Assembly: GCA_018693795.1 (NCBI GenBank)
Contig: JABHMJ010000010.1
Span: 1 to 49,265 of the forward strand
Length of the DNA: 49,265 nt
Origin: Candidatus Woesearchaeota archaeon
GTDB taxonomy: Archaea > Nanobdellota > Nanobdellia > SCGC-AAA011-G17 > PNOQ01
Direction of reading: 5' to 3'
Made by a program: the position numbers and the translations under genes
In this document: positions 1 through 9,022 of the stretch, one piece after another
How the letters are laid out: each line of letters starts with the position of its first letter
Numbering within the stretch: the stretch's first letter is position 1
Notes under the pieces: model-generated
The model's database searches: none
Seen by the model: the letters and a program-made list of their open reading frames with translations, nothing else
Told to the model about the DNA's origin: nothing

Positions 1-3000
1 CCTTCTAATTCTGAAATAGTTCCACCAACTAATGTATCTGTAATTCCGCCAGCTTTAATTCTAGTTCTAACTTCACCATCACATACACCCATCATCCAAT
101 AATGATCTGCAGTTTGTGTTCCAGAAGCTTTTGAAATAATTCTTGGACCACAAGAATTTACAACATCTGGATTTACCCAGGCTGTAATTGTTATTTCATT
201 ATTAACTTGAACATCTCCCATGTTTATTGAATTAGCAATTCCATCAAAATCATAAGCCCCACTTAATTGCCCAGTTATTTGGGTTGGACATGAAGTACAA
301 ACCCCATTATAACTACCAGTAACATCACTATAATCTAAATCTAATGTTAAGTGAGATATTAAAGTTCCAGAAACAGTACAATCACTGTATGAGCATCCAG
401 TTGCAGTACATGTTTTTGTTAAACAATTTTCATTTACTGGACATAATAAATCATTCAATGTTCCTGCACCACATGTTCCTGCGGAACATATGTCATTTTC
501 AGTACAAGTAATTCCATCGTCACATGAATTTGTATTTGGAGTGTTAACACAAGTTCCGGCATTACATGAATCTGTTGTACAAACATTACTGTCCTCACAT
601 TCTGCATCTAAAATACAACCACAATCTTCATCTGTTAAAGTATCACAATCATCATCTAATCCATTTCCACATATTTCTTCGTCGTTTGGAAGTATTTCAC
701 CAACACAACTTCCCCATGTTCCTCCGGAACATGTTTCAGTACCTGCTGAACATTCACCAACGTTTGAACCACAAGATCTTGTATTTCCATCTGTGCAACC
801 AACAGCTGCTGTAAAACTAATTTCTTTTCCATTACTCACTGTTCCATCTGCATCTATTACGAAAAGATAATATGTTTGATCTGAATTTAATGCTCCTTGA
901 TTTGCTGAAAATTGTATTGTTGTTCCATCCCAAGTTGTGTGGGGGATTTGAATTTCACAATTAGTGGCTAAGTCCTTATTTTGATTATTACAAATTTCAA
1001 TTCTTGCAACAGTGTTATCCACATAAACTTCATCCCAATACCACAAACCATTAGCATTATCAGGACAAGCACTACTCACCCCATAATATGACGAAAAGTA
1101 TATTGAATCTGTACATCTTCCTTCACCAAAATAAAAATTATCCACAATTTCCGATTCTATCTCTAAATTTCTAAATGTTTGCCAGAGTCCATCAGTGCCA
1201 AAATGTGCCACCCATTCCCATCGTTCCCAAGAGTCTCTAAAAGGGGTTCCACCAATGCTGCTAATGGCTATATTGTTATTATAATCTTCCCAAACACCAG
1301 ATCGCCACCACCCACTACAATCTCCTCCAGTTCGTATTGCCGGATAATCCCATCCTCCAGCGTTAAGATTCATAAATTTCATACTGCTGGAACTTTCAGT
1401 TTCAGTTCCGTAAAACCAGCCTGTAATGTATATTTCACCATCACAACCATCCGGATAGTTATCCGCCCCCAATAAACTAGTTCCAACAGTCCCTTGTTTA
1501 GAAACAATATTGTTATTTCCCCTAGACACATCATCCGAATATACAGGATCAAACCCTCCCCATTCAGAACCAGTACTCCAACGAGGACCAGATATTATTT
1601 CATTAATAATTCCCTGCTCAAAATCATCTCGTAACCAAGGTGCAACTGGACTCTTAACACCAAACGAACTTCCAGAAATATTAAAACTATCTCCATGCCT
1701 TAAAACACCTAAATTAGAAACATCACCAACATGAGGAACACCAGGAATAACTTGACTAACTTTTAAATTATTTGAACTTTCAATATTAATTAAACTATCT
1801 TCATTTAAACTTGCAACAAAAACATACTCTGGATCTGAATCTCCACCATCAGTATCATCAACCCATTCTGTAATCCAAGTTTGAGTTGCAACTCCAGAAC
1901 TAAAAGTTGTAGAAGCAGGATTAGTTACTGCAACAGGATCTAAATCAACAAATAATAAAAAATCATCTGTGTCAAACAATTCAAAATCTAATTGTTTTCC
2001 ATCACAGTTATTTCCATTAACTGTTAATGTTACTTGTGTGCCTTCATCGGCAGTTGTTGTACTCCAAGATGCTGATGTCAATGAACAATCAGGAATAACT
2101 CCTGATGAAAAACTAACTGGAACACCATTTGAAACTGTTCCATCTTCATCTATTACGAATAAATATAAAGAATCAGTATCTAAGAAAGAACCCTGATTTA
2201 CTTTGAAAGCCAATACATCTGTTGACCATGAAACAAGTTCTTGCATTTCATAATGAACCTCATATGAATTTCCAAAAGGATCAAAAGAATTTGTATCTGC
2301 GATTACAATTCTAGAAAGACTGTCATCAAAAGAAATATCTCCAAAAAGAAATTCCATATCTGGATCAAGGTTAGCCGAAATACTTGGGTCATAACCAATC
2401 ATTCTTATATGATCATAAATACCATCACATGAACTAAAATCAGACCAAGTAGAAACTAATATTCCATCTACGATAGCCCAACTCTTAACTTCAGAAGGAG
2501 AAACATGGGTAATAACTTTAACATGCTCCCATTCGCCTTCACGCATAGAATGAATAGAACCAAAATAATCATTTTCCACCCACTCCATGCAACCATGCAT
2601 TTCTGTAGCAAAAAGAGAACCAGGAACATTTGCAAGTACAAGTTGATCAACCGTACTTGCATCATGCCATTTACGAAGTACTTTGCCAGATACAAAACCG
2701 CCAGGACCTTGGCCAAAATCATGACTAGCCCTAAACCACCAGTCAACATATGTCCATCCTTCTGCATCATTTATATCAAAATTTCTAGCAAAAAATCCTT
2801 TTCTCCCATCAGTATCTGCTAAATTTCTTACAAGATATGATGTATGATTTGAATAACGACTATTTTCACCAATATAAAATCTTGGAACACGCCCATATTC
2901 ATGATTATACCAGGGACAATCTAAACAATATTGCAGGGGATTTCCTTCTCCAACACCATATGTGCCTCTCGTAGGAACAATACTCCCGTGAGAGGTATCA

Positions 3001-3197
3001 TAAGAACTATAGGCATCTATTGAATCAATATTATCAAAAATTAATGCTTGATTGTGATTCTTAAAACCAAAATCAACCCCACTAATACTTATCTGGCTGC
3101 CATGCACTAAATTAGATTCAATAGGATTGACAGAAGGAACAGCACTAACTAAATTAATAAATAATAAAATAACAAATAATAACCCCAACTTTTTCAT
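1..3197 (-). CDS. Large secreted surface protein (partial, runs off left edge): signal peptide, two TIG/IPT-like 'HG..(F/I).ISG..FG' segments, MopE-like Cys-rich segment, LamG-like domain
   Basis: Read by hand on the minus strand from ATG at 3197 (MKKLGLLFVILLFINLVSAVPSVNPIE...) to base 1 with no in-frame stop (~1065 aa). Absent from the ORF track because it lacks a stop in the window. Contains CGNGLDDDCDTLTDEDC and ITAWVNPDVVNSCGPRIISKASG. Confidence 0.9.
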   Translation of the reverse strand, partial: MKKLGLLFVILLFINLVSAVPSVNPIESNLVHGSQISISGVDFGFKNHNQALIFDNIDSIDAYSSYDTSHGSIVPTRGTYGVGEGNPLQYCLDCPWYNHEYGRVPRFYIGENSRYSNHTSYLVRNLADTDGRKGFFARNFDINDAEGWTYVDWWFRASHDFGQGPGGFVSGKVLRKWHDASTVDQLVLANVPGSLFATEMHGCMEWVENDYFGSIHSMREGEWEHVKVITHVSPSEVKSWAIVDGILVSTWSDFSSCDGIYDHIRMIGYDPSISANLDPDMEFLFGDISFDDSLSRIVIADTNSFDPFGNSYEVHYEMQELVSWSTDVLAFKVNQGSFLDTDSLYLFVIDEDGTVSNGVPVSFSSGVIPDCSLTSASWSTTTADEGTQVTLTVNGNNCDGKQLDFELFDTDDFLLFVDLDPVAVTNPASTTFSSGVATQTWITEWVDDTDGGDSDPEYVFVASLNEDSLINIESSNNLKVSQVIPGVPHVGDVSNLGVLRHGDSFNISGSSFGVKSPVAPWLRDDFEQGIINEIISGPRWSTGSEWGGFDPVYSDDVSRGNNNIVSKQGTVGTSLLGADNYPDGCDGEIYITGWFYGTETESSSSMKFMNLNAGGWDYPAIRTGGDCSGWWRSGVWEDYNNNIAISSIGGTPFRDSWERWEWVAHFGTDGLWQTFRNLEIESEIVDNFYFGEGRCTDSIYFSSYYGVSSACPDNANGLWYWDEVYVDNTVARIEICNNQNKDLATNCEIQIPHTTWDGTTIQFSANQGALNSDQTYYLFVIDADGTVSNGKEISFTAAVGCTDGNTRSCGSNVGECSAGTETCSGGTWGSCVGEILPNDEEICGNGLDDDCDTLTDEDCGCILDAECEDSNVCTTDSCNAGTCVNTPNTNSCDDGITCTENDICSAGTCGAGTLNDLLCPVNENCLTKTCTATGCSYSDCTVSGTLISHLTLDLDYSDVTGSYNGVCTSCPTQITGQLSGAYDFDGIANSINMGDVQVNNEITITAWVNPDVVNSCGPRIISKASGTQTADHYWMMGVCDGEVRTRIKAGGITDTLVGGTISELE

Positions 3198-3271
3198 AAA
3201 TAAATAAGGCTAATAAGTATTTATAAGATTAACTTAAAAAAACTTATAAACATAAACAATAATCAAAACAT

Positions 3272-3433
3272 ATGAAACCAAAAATCCCTTTACCAAAAGA
3301 TTATGATTACAAAGCAACATTAGAAAAATTAGACGAATCTGAATTAAAGGCAAGAGTGATGTTAGATATCTTTAAAGAACTTAAAAAAAGAAAACAAAAA
3401 AATCCAGAAAAATGCCCTTGGTGTAATAAATAA
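3272..3433 (+). CDS. Small 53-aa protein with C-terminal CPWC motif
   Basis: ATG..TAA, MKPKIPLPKDYDYKATLEKLDESELKARVMLDIFKELKKRKQKNPEKCPWCNK; TATA-like ACTTATAAAC ~30 nt upstream; below the ORF-track size cut-off. Confidence 0.6.
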   Translation: MKPKIPLPKDYDYKATLEKLDESELKARVMLDIFKELKKRKQKNPEKCPWCNK

Positions 3434-3482
3434 AAACTTTATCACAATAATCTATATAAATAAAAAAACTAAAAAATCCAAC

Positions 3483-3677
3483 ATGACTACATTACAAGAA
3501 AAATATCCAATAATAACAGAATTATTATATGATTTAAGATTAAAAGGAGAAATTTCTTTTATGACCCCACATGGAATATTAAAAACATTAGAACCATATT
3601 TACAAGAAGATAAACTATATAAACCAAAAGATCAAAATCAAGATAATGATCCCAGAAATCTTGAGCAACGGGTATGA
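3483..3677 (+). CDS. Hypothetical small protein
   Basis: 64-aa ORF, same strand as and overlapping the next gene; no recognised family. Confidence 0.5.
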   Translation: MTTLQEKYPIITELLYDLRLKGEISFMTPHGILKTLEPYLQEDKLYKPKDQNQDNDPRNLEQRV

Positions 3678-4191
3678 AAGGGCACTTCACATATTAAGTC
3701 AACCCTTACACAATGAAAATTTATTATGGATTCTTGTACCTTTATTTTTAGCATTAATTTTAATGGAACTTTATTTCGGAAGATATGAAAAAGAAGAACT
3801 AGGATGGAATACTGCTTTCGGGAACTCATTAATATTAATTTTCGTATCTGCAAATTTAGTAAACCATTTAATAAATAACAATTTATGGACAGATCCAGTT
3901 AAAGCAGGAGTAGTATTCACATTATTAATTTTAGGATTCATATTAACATTGCTAGATTACTTTCATGCACTACCTGAAAAATTAGCATTCACCGTATCTT
4001 CAAAGTTTCCAATAAGTTTCATTGCGTTTTTAGCAATATTATTTGTATACATAGATATTCCAATAGATACAACAACACTACTATCATTAGGACTAATATT
4101 TATAGCAGCATATCTAATAATTTCATTAGTTCATTTCTTAACCCCCACATTTCATGGGTTAATGTCTCAGGAAGTTCCTGATCCAGAATAA
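3646..4191 (+). CDS. Multi-pass membrane protein, unknown function
   Basis: 181 aa with several hydrophobic segments. Confidence 0.7.
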   Translation: MIPEILSNGYERALHILSQPLHNENLLWILVPLFLALILMELYFGRYEKEELGWNTAFGNSLILIFVSANLVNHLINNNLWTDPVKAGVVFTLLILGFILTLLDYFHALPEKLAFTVSSKFPISFIAFLAILFVYIDIPIDTTTLLSLGLIFIAAYLIISLVHFLTPTFHGLMSQEVPDPE

Positions 4192-4195
4192 AAAA

Positions 4196-4432
4196 TTAAG
4201 CTACCCTTTCATCAAGGGCATTTTCAGCTTGTTGTTTTGCAGCTTCTTGAGCTTTCTTTGCTTCAGCTTCTAAATCTACACCTAAATCTTTCAAAGCCTT
4301 CATATGTGCTTGAATTAACTGATCAACAACTCCAACCATTTTAGCCAATTCATTTCTTTCATTTCCCAAAGTATTTAATGCACCCTTATGGAAACCAATT
4401 AATTCTTCTTTACTCATATTTTCTTCAACCAT
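4196..4432 (-). CDS. Small Ala/Glu-rich helical (coiled-coil-like) protein
   Basis: 78-aa ORF; GAGGT Shine-Dalgarno-like sequence before ATG. Confidence 0.6.
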   Translation of the reverse strand: MVEENMSKEELIGFHKGALNTLGNERNELAKMVGVVDQLIQAHMKALKDLGVDLEAEAKKAQEAAKQQAENALDERVA

Positions 4433-4441
4433 TTTTTAACC

Positions 4442-4579
4442 TCACTTATATTTTGTTATTTGTTTTATTATTGCTTGCGAAATAAAATCTTCTTCATCAG
4501 CAAACAACCCAGTTTTATCAACAACAGCTTTAACACTATTCATCAATTGTTTTGGTATTTTTATATCAATCACTTCCAT
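4442..4579 (-). CDS. Small ribbon-helix-helix (CopG/ParD-like) protein
   Basis: MEVIDIKIPKQLMNSVKAVVDKTGLFADEEDFISQAIIKQITKYK; GAGGTGATT SD-like sequence; below ORF-track cut-off. Confidence 0.6.
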   Translation of the reverse strand: MEVIDIKIPKQLMNSVKAVVDKTGLFADEEDFISQAIIKQITKYK

Positions 4580-4645
4580 TTAATCACCTCTCAAACATAA
4601 TAGAAAAAAGAGACGCCAACCATTTATAAAGATTCTTATCAAAAT

Positions 4646-5245
4646 CTATTTTTTATGTTTTCTTTTAGGTTTAGTATATTCCAATACAATAAAAAATAGA
4701 ATAACAACTAATAAAATTAATAAAATATTACAATAATTAAAACCTTCAACAGAAACTATTTCAGGATCTTCAACTAATAAACAGCCTGCATTCTCTTGGC
4801 ATATATAATTTTCATCACAACTAGTATCTTCAGACCAATCTAAACAAACATCATTATCATAATATCCGCATCTTTTATACACTAAATCATTAGAACAAAC
4901 TAAATTTCCTGGATCACACTCATGTTCACACCCATCATCAACAATAGAATTAGTTTCACTATCATCATTTTCATCAGAACATCCAGGATCTAACGGAAAA
5001 TCAATTAATCCGTCTTGATCATTATCCATTCCATCTTCACAATCATATTTAATAGTTCCACTCCCCCCAGAACCAGGAACTTCAACAGGAACATCAGGTT
5101 CTTCAGGTCCACCAATAACTAATCTACTCCCAACAGATGCTTCAGAACTTGGAGAAAAAACTAAATTTAGATCACCAGATAAACATAAAGTAAAATATAC
5201 AACAAAAACAATCAAAAAAATCCAAAATAAACTTTTAACATTCAT
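4646..5245 (-). CDS. Membrane-anchored Cys-rich surface protein
   Basis: N-terminal TM, DCEDGMDNDQDGLIDFPLDPGCSDENDDSE calcium/MopE-like segment, C-terminal TM plus basic tail KPKRKHKK. Confidence 0.7.
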   Translation of the reverse strand: MNVKSLFWIFLIVFVVYFTLCLSGDLNLVFSPSSEASVGSRLVIGGPEEPDVPVEVPGSGGSGTIKYDCEDGMDNDQDGLIDFPLDPGCSDENDDSETNSIVDDGCEHECDPGNLVCSNDLVYKRCGYYDNDVCLDWSEDTSCDENYICQENAGCLLVEDPEIVSVEGFNYCNILLILLVVILFFIVLEYTKPKRKHKK

Positions 5246-5871
5246 TGTTTAATATTTTGATCTGGTTGAGCCATTGGCATCTCTTCCTTTTTTCTTCGGA
5301 ATTTCCTATATAAAATCAAACCAACCAAAGCCAATACAACAACAATAACCACAACATAAACAAAAGTATAATCTCTTCCACTTGGACTACACTGAACTGA
5401 AATCCCCATTGGAGCTCCAACAGCAATAGCAGCAGCAGAACCAGTGCCTGCTTGAGATTCTTCTGTGCTAACTTCAGAAGCTAAAATTTTACCTTCATAC
5501 TTAACAATTGAATCTCCGCAAGTTTGTTTACACATAGTTCCTAAAAATAAACAATCATTTTCATAAACATCTCCAACCTCGAAACAAACTTCTACAGGAA
5601 TAGCATCTTCATGAGTAGTATCTCCAACAATAAAAGTAGAATCTCCAACAGATTTTGTAACTCCCTCTAATTCTTCAGAAGGACTAAGCCTTACATTAAC
5701 AGAATCTTCCCAAGGATTATAAACTTTATATTCTATACATTTTGTTGTTTGTTCTTCAACTAACAAACTATCTTCTTCCCAATAAAGACCAACTCCAGAT
5801 CTAGCAGAAACTCCTTGAGAGAATAATAAGAAACACACCAACATTACTGCAATAATAGTTTTATTTTCCAT
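5242..5871 (-). CDS. Secreted/membrane-anchored protein with C-terminal TM
   Basis: Start moved from 5958 to internal ATG at 5871 (MENKTIIAVMLVCFLLFSQGVSA) because the track start overlaps the upstream gene; C-terminal TM plus KFRRKKEE. Confidence 0.7.
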   Translation of the reverse strand: MENKTIIAVMLVCFLLFSQGVSARSGVGLYWEEDSLLVEEQTTKCIEYKVYNPWEDSVNVRLSPSEELEGVTKSVGDSTFIVGDTTHEDAIPVEVCFEVGDVYENDCLFLGTMCKQTCGDSIVKYEGKILASEVSTEESQAGTGSAAAIAVGAPMGISVQCSPSGRDYTFVYVVVIVVVLALVGLILYRKFRRKKEEMPMAQPDQNIKQ

Positions 5872-5875
5872 TTTA

Positions 5876-6502
5876 TTATATACAACCAGTAGTTGTTTCA
5901 ACCCCCTCAAACCATATAATATTACTATAAGTTCCTTTTTGCTGTCCAGCATCAACATCTAACCAAAATCTATAATTATTTTGACTACCTGGAGCAACAG
6001 TAGTACTTCCTAAAACATAATTTGTTGTTAATGCAGATCCAGGCAAGGCAGGATTATTAATATCATTTAATGTAGAGTCATCCCAAACATAATTCGCTAA
6101 AGGAATTGTATCTAATGCAGGATTTGTTAAAGGGCCATCTGTTTTTAAACAAAAATCAACATTTACATTTGAATCAGAACTTATTGCTATATCGTATCCT
6201 GTCTGATCACCAACATCAAAATTAGCAGTTCCATCTTGAGCTGTAACCGGCAAATTTTCAATAGTACCAAAATCAATACCATTACTCAAATCAGTTGATA
6301 AAGACAAAGCAAGATAAGCAGAAATAGTAACAGAAGATGGAGCAGAAGCTTCAACAGCCCTACCTGTTATTGGAACAGTATTATTTCCATCAGAAGTAGT
6401 ATTAGTAAATAAACCAAAAACAGCAACTACAAAAACCAAAATTAAAACAGATAAAGTAACATTTTCTCTTTTATTAGATTCTTTCCTCTTTTTCTTAGGC
6501 AT
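5876..6502 (-). CDS. Surface protein with N-terminal TM, ITGRA motif and a domain paralogous to the C-terminus of the 6534-7571 product
   Basis: ...LSNGIDFGTIENLPVTAQDG...LTTNYV...GQQKGTYSN aligns with the C-terminal half of the neighbouring protein. Confidence 0.7.
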   Translation of the reverse strand: MPKKKRKESNKRENVTLSVLILVFVVAVFGLFTNTTSDGNNTVPITGRAVEASAPSSVTISAYLALSLSTDLSNGIDFGTIENLPVTAQDGTANFDVGDQTGYDIAISSDSNVNVDFCLKTDGPLTNPALDTIPLANYVWDDSTLNDINNPALPGSALTTNYVLGSTTVAPGSQNNYRFWLDVDAGQQKGTYSNIIWFEGVETTTGCI

Positions 6503-6533
6503 AACTAAATTAATGGATTAGTATATATAAACC

Positions 6534-7571
6534 TTACGGTAAATCTCCATGAGGAACCGCCTTTACATCAACAAGGTTAGAATATAATCCTGGAGATTGC
6601 CCACCAGGAACTGTCAAAAAGAATTTAAAATAAACGTTTGTTCCACTAGGTAAATTTTCTCCAATTAAATTATCTAAATAGTTTGTAGTCAAAGGATATT
6701 TTACTCCCCCAGGAATACTTCCATCAATTAAACTATAGCTAAATTCTTCATTATTTAATAAAATACTATTCCCTCCTGAAATTAAATTACCATTTGCACG
6801 AACATAAATATCCACATTAGTTCCAGTTGCATCTATTTGAGCATTGTAATCTGTTATTCCTACCCCATTATTCCCTCCAGCATCTTGATCAGTAACTGGC
6901 AATTCAGAAATATCCCATGCAATTCCTGTTGCCATAGCATTTGACAATGAAACAGAAATAGAAAAAGCATCTAAAGTTGAAAAACTCCAAACTTCTCCAG
7001 TAAATTCTCCAAAAGAATCTTTAGCAACAATTTGCCAAAGATAAGTTGTTCCTGGACTTAATCCCCCTAAAACATAAGTGGTTTCAGTTTGATCAGATGA
7101 AACTAAAACTAAACTCTCTCCAAAATAAACATCATAAACAATCGAATCCTCATCATCATCTACAGCATCCCAACTTAAAACAACGCCAGTAATTGGTTGA
7201 TCAATTGCACCATCTATTGGATTTGGATTAGAGATAACTGGTAAAATATTACAAATTGTATTGGGAATACAATTAATCATACATTGTGTTGGGGCAGGAC
7301 TTAATTTAGGAATTCCAGGACTAAGTAGTGGAAGTCCAGTTTTATCACCATCACTTACTGGGGGGTCTCTAATTTCTGGTATATCGCAAGTTCTTCCATA
7401 TGTCATTTCGTGTGCACCACAAGTTCCTCGGCCACATCCAACTTCTTCCCAATCAGTACAATCTCCACAAAAAATTTCTTCTGGAGCCAATTGAGGTTCT
7501 TGTTGAGATCCAAAGAAATATAAAATTAAAATAATCACAAACGCAATAATTCCAACATACAATTTTTTCAT
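6534..7571 (-). CDS. Secreted protein with fibronectin type III-like domain and C-terminal domain shared with 5876-6502
   Basis: FnIII-like NPNPIDGAIDQPITGVVLSWDAVDDDEDSIVYDVYFG...TYLWQIVAKDSFGE; C-terminal PVTDQD...LTTNY...GQSPGLYSN. Confidence 0.7.
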   Translation of the reverse strand: MKKLYVGIIAFVIILILYFFGSQQEPQLAPEEIFCGDCTDWEEVGCGRGTCGAHEMTYGRTCDIPEIRDPPVSDGDKTGLPLLSPGIPKLSPAPTQCMINCIPNTICNILPVISNPNPIDGAIDQPITGVVLSWDAVDDDEDSIVYDVYFGESLVLVSSDQTETTYVLGGLSPGTTYLWQIVAKDSFGEFTGEVWSFSTLDAFSISVSLSNAMATGIAWDISELPVTDQDAGGNNGVGITDYNAQIDATGTNVDIYVRANGNLISGGNSILLNNEEFSYSLIDGSIPGGVKYPLTTNYLDNLIGENLPSGTNVYFKFFLTVPGGQSPGLYSNLVDVKAVPHGDLP

Positions 7572-7643
7572 ACATAAAAAAAGAAGAAGGAATATATAAA
7601 TCTTATCGAAAATTTTATATATGGGAAATTCTAAAATTGATTT

Positions 7644-8354
7644 ATGTTAAAAGGGAAAGTTGCAATTGTTACTGGTGGGACAAAAGGCATTGGTGAGGGA
7701 ATTGCAAACAAATTCAAAAAAGAAGGTGCAAAAGTAGTTGTATCAGCAAGAACAAAAATAAAAACAAAACACTATTTCATAAAATGTGATGTTTCTAATT
7801 CTGATGAGGTCAAAAATTTAATCAACGAAACAATAAAAAAATACAAAAGAATAGATATTGTAGTAAATAATGCAGGGATATTCCCTTTCATAGAATTCAA
7901 AAGCATGACAGAAGAACAGTGGGATGAAGTAATGAATGTAAATTTAAAAGGAATGTATTATATAACAAAGGCAGCCCTACCATATTTATTAAAAAGAAAA
8001 TCTGGCAAAATAATAAATATTGCATCTATTGCTGGAACAAAAGTTGGATTTCCAAACTTAGTTCATTATTGTACAACAAAAGCAGGAGTTTCAGGATTTA
8101 CAAAATCACTAGCATTAGAACTAGCAAAATCAAATATTCAAGTTAATGCAATAGCTCCTGGAGTTATCATGACGCCTGGAGTAAAAAAAGGATTAGATAA
8201 AAAAACAATTAAAAATTTATTAATGACAATTCCAGAAGGAAGAGGGGGAAAACCTTCAGATATCGCGGCAACAGCAGCTTTCTTAGCTTCAGAAGAATCA
8301 CAATATATCACTGGACAAACAATAGTAGTTGATGGTGGCTATACAGATCAATAA
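7644..8354 (+). CDS. SDR-family oxidoreductase (3-oxoacyl-ACP reductase-like)
   Basis: TGGTKGIG, NNAG and YCTTK motifs, C-terminal GQTIVVDGGY. Confidence 0.92.
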   Translation: MLKGKVAIVTGGTKGIGEGIANKFKKEGAKVVVSARTKIKTKHYFIKCDVSNSDEVKNLINETIKKYKRIDIVVNNAGIFPFIEFKSMTEEQWDEVMNVNLKGMYYITKAALPYLLKRKSGKIINIASIAGTKVGFPNLVHYCTTKAGVSGFTKSLALELAKSNIQVNAIAPGVIMTPGVKKGLDKKTIKNLLMTIPEGRGGKPSDIAATAAFLASEESQYITGQTIVVDGGYTDQ

Positions 8355-8605
8355 AAAGGCCAAGCACTATGTCCAAATTGAACTAATAAATCGAATTTTA
8401 AATCTTTTAATCCCAACGGAGTATCACATGCGCCCCAACAAGAACCACTCCAAATAACAAAATTACAATCAACTTTTATTTTTAACTCTTTTACAATTTC
8501 AGTTGCCTCTGGTTTTAAACCATCTGGCAATTGCAAACAAACTAATTTAGCATTCTCTTTTTTTATTTCTTTTACTAAATTATCTATTTCTAAATCATAT
8601 TTCAT
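8348..8605 (-). pseudogene. Truncated Dph2-like (diphthamide synthase) N-terminal fragment
   Basis: KLVCLQLPDGLKPEATEIV...SGSCWGACDTP...DLLVQFGHS resembles the Dph2 N-terminal domain; ends right after GHS at 85 aa and overlaps the SDR 3' end by 7 nt. Confidence 0.65.
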
Positions 8606-8646
8606 AATATATTTTGAAAAACTAATAGCTTTTTAAAGCTTACTTA

Positions 8647-8991
8647 ATGGATAAATTAATGGAATATAGACATCCATGCGGACTTTTAGAAGAACAATCA
8701 ACTTTAGAATTTTCTACAACTGAAGATCCAATTCCTTGCATTTACAATGATTTATGCAACATAGAAGGAGTTCCATATAATTATGAATGTACTCAAGAAG
8801 AAGGATGTCCAGTAGATTGCCAAGAATTCTATCACATGTTACAATCTAAATTAAAAGGGATAGAAAATGGGGCAAATATTTTAGAAAAAATAGTAGATAA
8901 GATGAAGAAAGAAAGAGAAAAAGAAGGAAAATTAAAATTAGAAGATGAAATTCAATTAAAAAGTATACAAGACATGCCAGAAAGATCCTAA
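8647..8991 (+). CDS. Hypothetical protein, Cys-rich N-terminus, charged C-terminus
   Basis: 114-aa ORF with A-ending codon style of the other plus-strand genes. Confidence 0.6.
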   Translation: MDKLMEYRHPCGLLEEQSTLEFSTTEDPIPCIYNDLCNIEGVPYNYECTQEEGCPVDCQEFYHMLQSKLKGIENGANILEKIVDKMKKEREKEGKLKLEDEIQLKSIQDMPERS

Positions 8992-9022
8992 AAAATATTT
9001 ACACAAATTTTACTAACACTCT

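Noticed and set aside
490-870. Plus-strand ORFs at 490-870, 566-814, 1179-1475, 1510-1734, 1969-2196, 2505-2822 (and the minus-strand ORF 2468-2770)
   Set aside because: They lie antisense or out of frame within the continuous minus-strand reading frame 3197->1; compositions are the usual Ser/Pro or His/Asn shadow patterns.
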